A DNA stretch of 64,000 nucleotides from Novosphingobium sp. TH158. Lineage in GTDB: Bacteria > Pseudomonadota > Alphaproteobacteria > Sphingomonadales > Sphingomonadaceae. The stretch is from contig NZ_PKRT01000001.1 in assembly GCF_002855555.1 (NCBI RefSeq), forward strand, positions 558,001 to 622,000, read 5' to 3'. The translations under genes and the position numbers were made by a program. The notes below the pieces were generated by a model, which was not told the origin of the DNA, ran no database searches, and saw nothing but the letters and a program-made list of their open reading frames with translations. Within the stretch, counting starts at the first letter, position 1, and each line of letters opens with the position of its first letter. This document shows, in pieces, positions 25,764-37,040 of the stretch.

Positions 25764-26077
25764 GCGATCCGGAAGACCATCTTGCCGCCGATCGCGCCAA
25801 CCGAATGGAAGCGCTTGCCCGCGTAACAAACCGGTTCAGCGCCCTGAAAGGGGCCTTCGCCGAAAAGGGCGTCGGCCAGCGCGTTGGCGAACTGGCAACC
25901 GGCAAGGCCAAATCAGCGGCTCACGAGGCTGTTGATGTCGCCCGTGATGCAAAGGGCGTGGTGGCCGGCGCCGCAGGGCTTCTCGCCCTGTGGGCATTGC
26001 GCAGGCCGATTGCCGGCCAGGTTCGCCGTTGGTGGCCTTTGCTGAAGGCCCGCATGGGCAAGGAGAAAGACCAGTGA
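25760..26077 (+). CDS. small membrane protein, hypothetical
   Basis: A 105-residue protein whose ATGA overlap with the gene before it fixes the start. A helical polar region (VTNRFSALKGAFAEKGVGQRV) precedes one short hydrophobic segment (GVVAGAAGLLALWALRRPI) and a basic WWPLLKARMGKEKDQ tail. No family is recognised. Its place in the cassette suggests it works with the holin-type and ElaB-like proteins. Confidence 0.65.
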   Translation: MSDPEDHLAADRANRMEALARVTNRFSALKGAFAEKGVGQRVGELATGKAKSAAHEAVDVARDAKGVVAGAAGLLALWALRRPIAGQVRRWWPLLKARMGKEKDQ

Positions 26078-26511
26078 GTGCCGACAAGGAAAGCGAAACT
26101 GCCCTGACAGAGCCGCACGACGGATCGCTTCCTGCCCTTCCGCTGGCGAAAATTCCCGATGCGGAACCGCCTGAGACCTATAGCGACCTGGCGCGGGACT
26201 ATCCCGTGGCGCTCGTTGCCGGCGGGCTTGTCGCCGGGCTGCTTGCAGGCGCGCTGATGCCGCGCGGTCTGGGGCGGAAGGTTGGACGCGGGCTGGTATC
26301 CGGCGCCGTGCTCGCCGGTGAACTGGGCCTGGCCTATTCGCAGCAGGCCGCCCGCAAGGCTGGCGATGCCGGACGTGATGGGCGAGAGAAGGTAATCGAA
26401 CTGGGCAGCCAGGCGCGGGCCGCCGGAAGCCGCACGGCGACCTCGTCAAAGGAACTGGGGCTCAAGCTGGCTCGACAGGCAATCAAACTTGCTGCGGGAT
26501 TGCGCCGCTGA
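26074..26511 (+). CDS. small membrane protein, hypothetical
   Basis: A 145-residue protein with a GTG start overlapping the previous stop (GTGA), with AAGGAG upstream. Polar N-terminus to about residue 40, one Gly/Ala/Leu-rich helix (VALVAGGLVAGLLAGALMPRG), a second weaker helix, then a basic amphipathic tail. No family is recognised. It closes the envelope cassette. Confidence 0.65.
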   Translation: MSADKESETALTEPHDGSLPALPLAKIPDAEPPETYSDLARDYPVALVAGGLVAGLLAGALMPRGLGRKVGRGLVSGAVLAGELGLAYSQQAARKAGDAGRDGREKVIELGSQARAAGSRTATSSKELGLKLARQAIKLAAGLRR

Positions 26512-26578
26512 CCCTTGGCTTTGTCAACCGAGCGCTGTATGGGCGCGGCGTCTTCTTCCCCGGACCAAGAGTGTGCAG

Positions 26579-26800
26579 ATGCAGAAACTCCATCTCGTGA
26601 TGGGCGGCCGCGTGGCTGACCCGCAAGGACTTGAATTCACCGATCTTGAAAAGCTCGATCTTGTCGGGGTTTTCGACAGCTATGCCGAGGCTGAGGAAGC
26701 CTGGCGCGGGCGCGCGCAGCGCACGGTCGACGATGCGGAAATGAAGTACGTGATCGTCCACCTGCACCGCCTGCTGCAGCCGGAACTGCCCAAGGCTTGA
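26579..26800 (+). CDS. DUF4170-like small protein
   Basis: A 73-residue soluble protein. KLHLVMGGRV and VGVFDSYAEAEEAWRGRAQRTVDDAEMKY are typical of alphaproteobacterial DUF4170 proteins, compact one-domain proteins of unknown role. The ATG at 26579 is chosen as the start of homology. It is separated from the cassette before it by 67 bases and converges on greA. Confidence 0.78.
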   Translation: MQKLHLVMGGRVADPQGLEFTDLEKLDLVGVFDSYAEAEEAWRGRAQRTVDDAEMKYVIVHLHRLLQPELPKA

Positions 26801-26854
26801 TGCAAGGGCCGATTGCCAGGGCGCGGCGTTTGACGCGCGCCCTGGCCAATCCTG

Positions 26855-27331
26855 TCAGATGAATTCGATTTTCTGGACCAGGTAGGAACGGTCGCCCGCA
26901 GGCACCGTAACCTCGATCTCGTCATCGACGCGCCGACCGATCAGCGCACGGCCCAGCGGCGAATTGTAGCTGATGCGGCCCATCTTCGCGTCGGCTTCGT
27001 AAGGCCCGACGATCTGGTACTTCACCGGCTTGTCATCGTCATCCAGCAGGGTAACGGTCGCCCCGAAGATGATCTTGTCGCCCGAAAGTGTCGCGGGATC
27101 GATGATCTGGGCGCGGCTCACCCGGTCCTCAAGGTCGGCAATGCTTGCCTCGACCTGGCCTTGGCGTTCCTTGGCAGCGTGGTACTCGGCGTTTTCCGAC
27201 AAGTCACCGTGCGCACGCGCTTCCTCGATCGCATCGACGATCCGGGGGCGCTCTTCGCGCAGCGCCTTCAGCTCGGCGATAAGCTTTTCATAGCCTTCCG
27301 CCAGCATCGGCAGCTTTTCGACACTTGCCAT
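26855..27331 (-). CDS. greA: transcription elongation factor GreA
   Basis: A 158-residue factor that enters the RNA polymerase secondary channel and stimulates cleavage of backtracked RNA. The N-terminal coiled coil ([19 protein letters not shown]) carries the acidic tip [10 protein letters not shown]. The C-terminal FKBP-like domain ends [19 protein letters not shown]. The start has AGGAGG at the ideal distance and excludes the longer open frame. It lies just downstream of carB. Confidence 0.97.
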   Translation of the reverse strand: MASVEKLPMLAEGYEKLIAELKALREERPRIVDAIEEARAHGDLSENAEYHAAKERQGQVEASIADLEDRVSRAQIIDPATLSGDKIIFGATVTLLDDDDKPVKYQIVGPYEADAKMGRISYNSPLGRALIGRRVDDEIEVTVPAGDRSYLVQKIEFI

Positions 27332-27437
27332 TATCCAACTACCTCCTGTTTTCCCCGCCCTTCCCAGAGACTGGAACCCTGCCCCGTTCCGTATGGAACA
27401 GGCCGAAAGTTCGCGATGTGGGGAAGGACGCGAGAGA

Positions 27438-30400
27438 TCAGCTATAATAGTCCTGCAACGAACGGACTTCAAGCTGCGCACCGCGCAGGGCCTCGATTGC
27501 CTCAACCGTCGCCAGCGAGGCGGCGGCCGTGGTGAAGTAAGGCACCTTGTTCTTCAGCGCGGCCTGGCGGATCGATTGCGAATCCTTGAGGCTCTGCCAG
27601 CCTTCGGTGGTGTTAAAGACCAGTGCGACATCGCCGTCGATGATCTTGTCCACGATGTGCGGCCGTCCTTCGGCCACCTTGTTGACCAGTTCCACCGGCA
27701 GGCCCGCTTCCGAAAGGTAGCGTTGCGTGCCGCCCGTGGCGATCACCTTGAAGCCCAGGGCAATGATCTTCTGGACGGCAGGCAGGATTACCGGCTTGTC
27801 GCTGTCCTTTACGGACACGAACACCACGCCGCTGTCCGGCAGGCGCGTGCCGGCACCGAGCTGGCTCTTGGCAAAGGCCGTGGCAAAATCACGATCGATT
27901 CCCATGACTTCACCGGTAGACTTCATCTCGGGTGACAAGACGGGGTCGACACCCGGGAACCGGGCGAAGGGGAACACGGCTTCCTTGACGGCCATGTAGT
28001 CCAGCTTGCGCTTGAACGGCGGGAAGCTCGAAAGCTTCTCGCCCGCCATGACGCGGCTGGCGATCTTGGCGACCGGCTGGCCGATGGCCTTGGCGACGAA
28101 GGGCACGGTGCGCGATGCGCGCGGGTTGACCTCGATCAGGTAGACCTCGCCATCCTTGACCGCGAACTGGATGTTCATCAGGCCGCGGACATTCAGGCCA
28201 CGGGCCAGTGCATCGGCCTGTCGTTCCATTTCGGCGACGATTTCAGGGGACAGGCTGTAGGGCGGCAGGGTGCAGGCGGAGTCGCCCGAGTGGATCCCGG
28301 CCTCCTCGATGTGCTGCATCACGCCGGCCACAACAACCTGGTCGCCATCGCACAGGGCATCGACATCGCACTCGATGGCATCGCGCAGATACTGGTCGAT
28401 CAGCACCGGGCTGTCGCCGGAAACCTGGACGGCCGTGGCAATGTAGTCATCGAGCTGGGGAACCGAGTCGACGATCTCCATCGCCCGCCCGCCAAGCACG
28501 TAGCTGGGACGGATGAGCACGGGAAAGCCGATGCGCTCAGCCACGGCAACCGCCTCGTCACGGCTGCGCGCGATGCCGTTGGCCGGCTGCTTGAGCTTCA
28601 GATCGCTGACCAGCTTGGCAAACCGTTCGCGGTCCTCGGCAAGGTCGATGGCGTCGGGCGACGTGCCAAGGATCGGAATGCCCGCATCCTCCAGCGGCTG
28701 CGCCAGCTTGAGCGGGGTCTGCCCGCCGAATTGCACGATCACGCCGGCAAGCGTTCCGTTGCGCTGTTCGACGCGCAGGATTTCCAGCACGTCTTCGGCC
28801 GTCAGCGGCTCGAAATAGAGGCGGTCGGACGTATCGTAGTCGGTTGAAACCGTCTCCGGGTTGCAGTTGACCATGATCGTTTCATAGCCGGCTTCGGCCA
28901 GCGCGAAGCAGGCGTGAACGCAGCAATAGTCGAACTCGATTCCCTGCCCGATGCGGTTCGGGCCACCACCAAGGATGACGACCTTCTTGCGGTCCGAAGG
29001 CGCCGACTCGCACTCGGCCTCGCCAAAGGTCGGGGCTTCGTAGGTCGAGTACATGTAAGGCGTTACCGCCTCGAATTCGGCGGCGCAGGAATCGATGCGC
29101 TTGAACACCGGCAGGACGCCAAGCCGTTCGCGCAGCTCGCGCACTTCCTTGGCCGTCGTCGCGCCGGCCATGGCCTTGACCGCATCGTGCAGCAGGCCCT
29201 TGCGCGGAGCGACCGTCTCGCCCAGTCCGCCGGCAAGATGCACCGAACGCACCGCCAGCGTCGCCAGCCGGTGGTCGGAAAAGCCCATGGCCTTCAGGCG
29301 GCGCAGCCCGGCGGCATCGTTCGGCAGGCCGTTTTCCATGATCTGCGCCTCTTCGGCGATGATTTCATGGATATGGCGCAGGAACCAGGGATCGAAATGG
29401 GTGATTGCCTGGACTTCCTCGACCGTGAAGCCTTCACGGAACGCCTGGCCGACAACCAGCAGCCGGTCCGGCGTCTGGCGGGAGAGCGCCGCCGTGATCT
29501 CGTCGCGGCCAGCGCCTTCGAGGTGCGGCACACGGTTGAACCCGTCGAGCCCGGTTTCGAGGCCACGCAGGGCCTTCTGCATCGATTCCTTGAAGTTGCG
29601 GCCGATTGCCATGACTTCGCCAACCGACTTCATCGCGGTGGTCAGCAGCGGCTCGGAACCCTTGAACTTCTCGAATGCGAAGCGCGGGATCTTGGTGACG
29701 ACATAGTCGATGGTCGGCTCGAACGAAGCCGGGGTCGCACCGGTGATCTCGTTGGTGATCTCGTCGAGCGTGTACCCCACCGCCAGCTTGGCGGCGACAC
29801 GGGCGATCGGGAAGCCGGTGGCCTTCGATGCCAGCGCCGAACTGCGCGAAACGCGCGGGTTCATCTCGATGACGATCAGGCGGCCATCCTTCGGATTGAC
29901 TGCGAACTGTACGTTTGAACCACCTGTTTCAACGCCGATTTCCCTCAGGACCGCGATCGATGCATTGCGCATGATCTGGTATTCCTTGTCGGTCAGCGTC
30001 AGCGCCGGGGCGACGGTGATCGAGTCGCCCGTGTGGACGCCCATCGGATCAACGTTCTCGATCGAGCAGATGATGATGCAGTTGTCGTTCCGGTCACGGA
30101 CGACTTCCATCTCGTACTCTTTCCAGCCGAGCAGCGATTCCTCGATCAGGACCTCGGTCGTGGGGCTGGCATCAAGGCCGGAGCGCACGATCGCCTCGAA
30201 CTCGGCCTTGTTATAGGCCACGCCGCCACCGGTGCCGCCCAGCGTGAAGCTGGGACGGATGATCGAAGGCAGGCCGGTGCGCTCAAGCACGGCGAAGGCC
30301 TCTTCAACCGTGTGGGCGACGCCGGAACGAGCGGATTCCAGCCCGATCTTGTCCATCGCCTCGCGGAAGCGCTGGCGATCCTCGGCCTTGTCGATGGCAT

Positions 30401-30761
30401 CGGCATCGGCGCCGATCATCTTGACGCCGAACTTCTCCAGCGTGCCATCGTTGAACAGCGACAGCGCGGTGTTCAGCGCCGTCTGCCCGCCCATGGTCGG
30501 CAGGACCGCGTCGGGGCGCTCCTTCTCGATGATGCGCGCGACGATCTCGGGAGTGATCGGCTCGACATAGGTCGCATCGGCCATGTCCGGATCGGTCATG
30601 ATCGTGGCGGGGTTGGAGTTGACGAGGACAACCTCGTAGCCCTCCTCCTTCAGCGCCTTGATCGCCTGGGTGCCGGAATAGTCGAACTCGCAGGCCTGGC
30701 CGATAACGATCGGGCCGGCGCCGATGACGAGGATCTTCGAGATGTCTGTGCGCTTGGGCAT
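27438..30761 (-). CDS. carB: carbamoyl-phosphate synthase large subunit
   Basis: The 1107-residue synthetase makes carbamoyl phosphate for arginine and pyrimidine synthesis with the CarA glutaminase. It has two ATP-grasp halves ([20 protein letters not shown] at the start, [20 protein letters not shown] near the middle) and an MGS-like regulatory domain at the C-terminus ([17 protein letters not shown], then ATGGTQRYL). Length is normal. Order is carA, a small gene, carB. Confidence 0.97.
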   Translation of the reverse strand: MPKRTDISKILVIGAGPIVIGQACEFDYSGTQAIKALKEEGYEVVLVNSNPATIMTDPDMADATYVEPITPEIVARIIEKERPDAVLPTMGGQTALNTALSLFNDGTLEKFGVKMIGADADAIDKAEDRQRFREAMDKIGLESARSGVAHTVEEAFAVLERTGLPSIIRPSFTLGGTGGGVAYNKAEFEAIVRSGLDASPTTEVLIEESLLGWKEYEMEVVRDRNDNCIIICSIENVDPMGVHTGDSITVAPALTLTDKEYQIMRNASIAVLREIGVETGGSNVQFAVNPKDGRLIVIEMNPRVSRSSALASKATGFPIARVAAKLAVGYTLDEITNEITGATPASFEPTIDYVVTKIPRFAFEKFKGSEPLLTTAMKSVGEVMAIGRNFKESMQKALRGLETGLDGFNRVPHLEGAGRDEITAALSRQTPDRLLVVGQAFREGFTVEEVQAITHFDPWFLRHIHEIIAEEAQIMENGLPNDAAGLRRLKAMGFSDHRLATLAVRSVHLAGGLGETVAPRKGLLHDAVKAMAGATTAKEVRELRERLGVLPVFKRIDSCAAEFEAVTPYMYSTYEAPTFGEAECESAPSDRKKVVILGGGPNRIGQGIEFDYCCVHACFALAEAGYETIMVNCNPETVSTDYDTSDRLYFEPLTAEDVLEILRVEQRNGTLAGVIVQFGGQTPLKLAQPLEDAGIPILGTSPDAIDLAEDRERFAKLVSDLKLKQPANGIARSRDEAVAVAERIGFPVLIRPSYVLGGRAMEIVDSVPQLDDYIATAVQVSGDSPVLIDQYLRDAIECDVDALCDGDQVVVAGVMQHIEEAGIHSGDSACTLPPYSLSPEIVAEMERQADALARGLNVRGLMNIQFAVKDGEVYLIEVNPRASRTVPFVAKAIGQPVAKIASRVMAGEKLSSFPPFKRKLDYMAVKEAVFPFARFPGVDPVLSPEMKSTGEVMGIDRDFATAFAKSQLGAGTRLPDSGVVFVSVKDSDKPVILPAVQKIIALGFKVIATGGTQRYLSEAGLPVELVNKVAEGRPHIVDKIIDGDVALVFNTTEGWQSLKDSQSIRQAALKNKVPYFTTAAASLATVEAIEALRGAQLEVRSLQDYYS

Positions 30762-30771
30762 GGGCTTTCCG

Positions 30772-31155
30772 TCAGCTCGTGAGTTCGGCGAACTTGTTCG
30801 CCCAATAGGTTTCGCCGCCAGCCGCAGCCGCCTGGGCGACCGGGTTGGAGGCATTGAATTCGGCCAGGACAGCCGGATAGGCGCCCAGCTGGAACTGGTG
30901 CATGGTGCCACCGAAGTCGTTGGTCTGGGTCGACCAGACACCCTTTTCGATCATGGTATCGACGAACTCGGTCGCCGCCGCGCGCGATTCCTTGGCCACC
31001 TTGCGACCGAACTTGCGCACGGCCACGGCGATCTTGTCGTCGATGATCATGATAAGCTCGGCATGGGGATACCAGCGCTGGGTGATCGAAAGCTCCTTGC
31101 CGTGGCCAGTGGTGTAATAGGCCAGGACGTGGGCCTGAAGGTCGGTGAGGCTCAT
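30772..31155 (-). CDS. conserved-looking small protein between carA and carB
   Basis: A 127-residue soluble protein ([42 protein letters not shown]) with no recognised family. Its start overlaps the carA stop by four bases (ATGA) and it ends ten bases before carB, so it is translated from the same message. The steady amino-acid use shows a real gene. A partner or regulator of carbamoyl-phosphate synthesis is possible from position only. Confidence 0.8.
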   Translation of the reverse strand: MSLTDLQAHVLAYYTTGHGKELSITQRWYPHAELIMIIDDKIAVAVRKFGRKVAKESRAAATEFVDTMIEKGVWSTQTNDFGGTMHQFQLGAYPAVLAEFNASNPVAQAAAAGGETYWANKFAELTS

Positions 31156-32318
31156 TTCAGCATCTCCACAAAGCGTTCAAACAGGTAGAAACTGTCCATC
31201 GGACCGGGCGAGGCTTCCGGGTGATACTGCACGCCGAAGGCCTTCTTGCCCTTCACCGCGATGCCGCAGTTCGATCCATCGAACAGCGATACGTGGGTTT
31301 CCTCGACCGTATCCGGCAGCGCATTGTTATCGACCGCGAAACCGTGGTTCATCGAGGTGATTTCCACCACGCCGTCTTCCAGGCGCTTGACCGGGTGGTT
31401 GGCGCCGCGATGGCCCTGGTTCATCTTCGTGGTCTTGGCGCCGGCCGCGATGGCGAGCATCTGGTGGCCAAGGCAAATGCCGAAGATCGGCAGGTCGCGA
31501 TCGAGCAGGCCCTTGATCACCGGCACGACATATTCGCCGGTGGCTGCCGGATCGCCCGGCCCGTTGGAGAGGAACACACCATCGGGGTTCTGGGCGAGGA
31601 TCGCCTCTAGCGAGGTATTGGCAGGGACAACCGAAACGCGCGCGCCAGCGTGCACAAGGTTGCGGAAGATGTTGTCCTTGGCACCGAAGTCCATCGCGAC
31701 GACATGCGGACGGGCATCGCGCGGGCTGCGGGCATAGCCCTTGCCCAGCGACCAGGTGCCGCCTTCCCACTCCTCGCCGCTGCTGCGGCTGACCAGCTTG
31801 GCCAGGTCCATACCTTCAAGGCCCGGCCAGTCGCGCGCACGCTTGACCAGTGCGGGTATGTCGAAGCGGCCTTCGGGATCGTGGGCGATCACCGCATTGG
31901 GCGCGCCCGAAAGCCGGATGCGGCGGGTGAGCGCGCGGGTATCGATCCCGGAAAGGCCGATCTTGCCCTTGCTTGCCAGCCAATCGCCGAAGGTGCCGCG
32001 CGAACGGAAGTTCGAAGGCGCGGTTACGTCCTCGCGCACGATACAGCCAACCGCACCGTCAGCCCGGCTTTCCAGGTCTTCATCGTTGACGCCGACATTG
32101 CCGATGTGCGGAAAAGTGAAGGTGACGATCTGCGCGGCGTAGGAAGGATCGGTCATCACCTCCTGATACCCGGTCATCGCGGTGTTGAAGCAGACTTCGC
32201 CAACGGCCTGTCCCGTGGCTCCGAAGCCGTGGCCCCAAAGAACGGTGCCATCGGCGAGCACGAGGACTCCCGTAGCCCCGTCGGGTTTGCGTGCGTGCGA
32301 AGAGGCGGCGTCGGCCAT
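31152..32318 (-). CDS. carA: carbamoyl-phosphate synthase small subunit (glutaminase)
   Basis: The 388-residue subunit releases ammonia from glutamine and feeds it to CarB. The N-terminal domain has TGVLVLADGTVLWGHGFG and FNTAMTGYQEV. The class I amidotransferase domain has the nucleophile Cys in PIFGICLGHQMLAIA and the His/Glu pair in GVQYHPEASPGP. It heads the carAB unit and is divergent from the yqeY-like gene. Confidence 0.97.
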   Translation of the reverse strand: MADAASSHARKPDGATGVLVLADGTVLWGHGFGATGQAVGEVCFNTAMTGYQEVMTDPSYAAQIVTFTFPHIGNVGVNDEDLESRADGAVGCIVREDVTAPSNFRSRGTFGDWLASKGKIGLSGIDTRALTRRIRLSGAPNAVIAHDPEGRFDIPALVKRARDWPGLEGMDLAKLVSRSSGEEWEGGTWSLGKGYARSPRDARPHVVAMDFGAKDNIFRNLVHAGARVSVVPANTSLEAILAQNPDGVFLSNGPGDPAATGEYVVPVIKGLLDRDLPIFGICLGHQMLAIAAGAKTTKMNQGHRGANHPVKRLEDGVVEITSMNHGFAVDNNALPDTVEETHVSLFDGSNCGIAVKGKKAFGVQYHPEASPGPMDSFYLFERFVEMLK

Positions 32319-32476
32319 GGTTTGGGGCGCTCCGTCAGGGGGTTTCCGGCAATGGGTGCTAAGAGGCGGCGGCTAGACCTCATGTTGCGGTGCGTCAACC
32401 TATGAATGGAGGAATTTTCCGGTTAGAGGCCCCCTATCCCCAGAGCGAACTCTGCAATCACAGGAAACATTCGAAA

Positions 32477-32929
32477 ATGCTCCGCGATACGATCAAGGCT
32501 GCGCAGGTCTCCGCCATGAAGTCAGGCGACAAGGGCCGCCTCGCCGCCGTGCGACTCATCCTTGCCAAGCTCAAGGACAAGGATATCGAGCTGCGCACTG
32601 CCAGCAATGCGCCGGACGACGATTCCATTGTCGTCGACGTGCTGCAGAAGATGGCCAAGCAACGCCGCGAATCGATCACGCTCTACGAACAGGGCGGCCG
32701 GACCGAACTGGCCGAGATCGAAAAGGCCGAGCTGGCCGTCATCGAGGAATTCATGCCCCAGCAGATGGGCGAGGACGAGGTGAAGGCCGCGATCGAGGCG
32801 ATCAAGGCCGAGCTCGGCGCCAGCTCGATGAAGGACATGGGCAAGGTCATCGCCGAACTGAAAACCCGCCATGGCAGCCAGCTCGACATGGGCAAGGCAA
32901 GCGGCCTCGTCAAAGCCGCCCTGGCCTGA
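32477..32929 (+). CDS. yqeY: GatB/YqeY domain protein
   Basis: A 150-residue helical protein of the YqeY family: MLRDTIKAAQVSAMKSGDKG, AVRLILAKLKDKDIELR, EFMPQQMGEDE and SSMKDMGKVIAEL. It resembles the tail domain of GatB that binds tRNA, but as a free protein its role is unsettled. It is two bases before dnaG, the usual sphingomonad and enterobacterial style of order around dnaG and rpoD. Confidence 0.93.
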   Translation: MLRDTIKAAQVSAMKSGDKGRLAAVRLILAKLKDKDIELRTASNAPDDDSIVVDVLQKMAKQRRESITLYEQGGRTELAEIEKAELAVIEEFMPQQMGEDEVKAAIEAIKAELGASSMKDMGKVIAELKTRHGSQLDMGKASGLVKAALA

Positions 32930-32931
32930 GC

Positions 32932-34764
32932 ATGAGCCTCAGCCCGCAATGGCTGGACGAGTTGCGCGCCCGCATCACGCTTTCGGCGGTGATCGGGCGC
33001 ACGACGCGGCTGACCAAGGCGGGACACGAGTTCAAGGCCTGCTGCCCGTTCCATAACGAGAAGAGCCCCAGCTTCACGGTCAACGACCAGAAGGGCTTTT
33101 ACCACTGTTTCGGCTGCGGCGCGCATGGCGATGCGATCCGCTGGATGACCGACCAGCGCGGGCTTTCCTTCATGGATGCGGTGAAGGAACTGGCCGCGGA
33201 GGCCGGGCTTGAAGTCCCCGCACCCGATCCGCGCGCCGCACGCATTGCCGAGAAGCAGAGCGGCCTGCATGACGTCATGCAGGCGGCGCAGGACTGGTAC
33301 CGGGCACAGCTGGAAACACCGGCGGGCGCAAAGGCGCGCGAATACCTCGCCTCGCGCCGGTTCGACGCACACACCATGGAACGCTTCGGCTTCGGCTATG
33401 CGCCAGCCGGGCGGCAGGCGCTCAAGACCGCGCTCGGCAAGTTCGACGAGGCAATGCTGGTCGAGGCCGGCATGCGCATCGCCGTCGATGACAAGGAGCC
33501 TTACGACCGTTTCCGCGACCGGCTGACCATGCCGATTCAGGACGCGCGCGGCCGTGTCATCGGATTTGCCGCGCGCATCCTCGATTCCGAGAAAAAAGAC
33601 GCGCCGAAATACCTGAATTCACCCGATACTCCGCTGTTCGACAAGGGCCGCACGCTGTTCAACCTCCACCGCGCGGGCCCGGCCTCGCGGCAGAGTGGGC
33701 GCATCGTGGTGGTCGAAGGGCAGATGGATGTCGTGGCGCTTGCTGCGGCCGGAATTGACGAGGCGGTCGCGCCGATGGGCACGGCGCTTACCGAGCGGCA
33801 GCTGGAAATGCTGTGGCGGCTCGTCGAAGCACCAATTCTGTGTTTCGACGGCGATTCGGCCGGCCAGCGGGCGGCGATGCGCGCGATCACCCGCGCCCTG
33901 CCCCTGCTGCGCCCTGCCCACACCCTGCGCATCTGCCGCCTGCCCACAGGGCTCGATCCGGACGACCTGATCAAGCAACAAGGCGTTGCGGCGCTGGAGC
34001 AGGTGCTTGTCGGGGCCAAGAGCCTTATCGAAACGCTGTGGGAGAACGAGCGCGACGCCCTGCCGCTTGCCACGCCCGAGGACAAGGCGGGCTTGAAAGC
34101 GCGCCTGCTGGCCCATGTCGAGACGATAGCAGATCCCGATATCAAGGCGCTCTACCGCCGCGAACTACTCGAACGCTTTTCGGACTTCGCCTTTGCCCGC
34201 CGTGAAATGGAACCGCCCCGATCCGGCGGGTTCCGGCGGCAGCCCGGTTTCCAACGGCAGAACACGATCCCAGCGCCCGCACCTGAAACGGCCCGCCGCC
34301 TGCAGCACGCCACCGGTGCGGGCCGGCGCGATACCCTCGGCGCGGCTGTGCTCGACGGGCTGATCCTCCACCCCTCCGCCCTGCTGCGCCATCTCGAGGT
34401 CCTGTCGCGCGCTCGACTGGGTGATGGCGTGCAGGCCAGGCTGCTCGATGCCTTGCTTGATTTGGCCGATCAGGGTGGACAGCTTGATTCGGCGCGGGTC
34501 ATCACCACATTGGCGGCTCAAGGCCTCGCACCACTGGGCGATCAGGGATATTCGGGCATCCGTTATCCATTCACCCGGCCGGATGTGCCGCCGGAAATCG
34601 CGCTACCCGCCCTCGAATCGGCGATCATCATGCTGGTCGAGGGGCCGGAGCTTGACGCTGCCATCGAAACCGCGACCGAGCGGTTCGATTTCGACGAGCA
34701 GAGCCGGTTGCGGAACCGGAAGCGCGAACTTGAGGAGCGCCTGAAGGCGCAACTTCGCAGTTAG
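32932..34764 (+). CDS. dnaG: DNA primase
   Basis: The 610-residue primase lays RNA primers for replication. The CHC2 zinc-binding domain is near residues 35-65 (CCPFHNEKSPSFTVN and FYHCFGCGAHGD). The Toprim catalytic core has VVVEGQMDVVALAAAG and the acidic CFDGDSAGQRAA. The C-terminal third binds DnaB helicase. It is followed by rpoD after 141 bases, as in the macromolecular synthesis operon of many proteobacteria (without rpsU here). Confidence 0.97.
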   Translation: MSLSPQWLDELRARITLSAVIGRTTRLTKAGHEFKACCPFHNEKSPSFTVNDQKGFYHCFGCGAHGDAIRWMTDQRGLSFMDAVKELAAEAGLEVPAPDPRAARIAEKQSGLHDVMQAAQDWYRAQLETPAGAKAREYLASRRFDAHTMERFGFGYAPAGRQALKTALGKFDEAMLVEAGMRIAVDDKEPYDRFRDRLTMPIQDARGRVIGFAARILDSEKKDAPKYLNSPDTPLFDKGRTLFNLHRAGPASRQSGRIVVVEGQMDVVALAAAGIDEAVAPMGTALTERQLEMLWRLVEAPILCFDGDSAGQRAAMRAITRALPLLRPAHTLRICRLPTGLDPDDLIKQQGVAALEQVLVGAKSLIETLWENERDALPLATPEDKAGLKARLLAHVETIADPDIKALYRRELLERFSDFAFARREMEPPRSGGFRRQPGFQRQNTIPAPAPETARRLQHATGAGRRDTLGAAVLDGLILHPSALLRHLEVLSRARLGDGVQARLLDALLDLADQGGQLDSARVITTLAAQGLAPLGDQGYSGIRYPFTRPDVPPEIALPALESAIIMLVEGPELDAAIETATERFDFDEQSRLRNRKRELEERLKAQLRS

Positions 34765-34801
34765 CGGGTTATAGCCTGCAAACAGGGCTGGAAATCCTGT
34801 T

Positions 34802-34834
34802 GCGAAAGTGCCAATGGCCCTTTCGCGGTATAAT
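34802..34834 (+). promoter_or_regulatory. inverted repeat beside a TATAAT box upstream of rpoD
   Basis: GCGAAAG (34802-34808) and CTTTCGC (34820-34826) form a perfect 7-bp inverted repeat, extended by GCC/GGC across one mismatch, leaving a three-base centre. Three bases later a TATAAT sequence lies at 34829-34834, 71 bases before the rpoD start. The repeat covers where the -35 contact would be, as expected for an operator or an alternative sigma region. Confidence 0.5.
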
Positions 34835-34905
34835 CCGGCCCCAGACGAATTACTTACGGGGCGACTCGCCGGGATTGGCGGTTCCCCCTGAAACATGGCG
34901 GGAAA

Positions 34906-36921
<2,016 letters not shown>

Positions 36922-37002
36922 AAAAAACGGCGGGCCGGGAACCTTTCCCCGTGCCAGCCGTTATAGTGACATGATCGGCTGTCTCAGGACACCGATCTGA
37001 GG

Positions 37003-37040
37003 AGCCCCGCTACAGAGATGTGGCGGGGCTTACTTTTTCG
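37003..37040 (+). terminator. rho-independent terminator of rpoD
   Basis: A 12-bp stem (AGCCCCGCTACA with TGTGGCGGGGCT, one G-T wobble) closes a GAGA loop at 37003-37030 and is followed by a T-rich stretch (TACTTTTTC). It lies 82 bases after rpoD. Its 3' arm ends on the stop codon of the convergent M28 peptidase gene, so the gene end and terminator share bases. Confidence 0.8.

Noticed and set aside
28914..29918. Plus-strand open frames inside carB
   Set aside because: Antisense of carB, with no start signals or domains.
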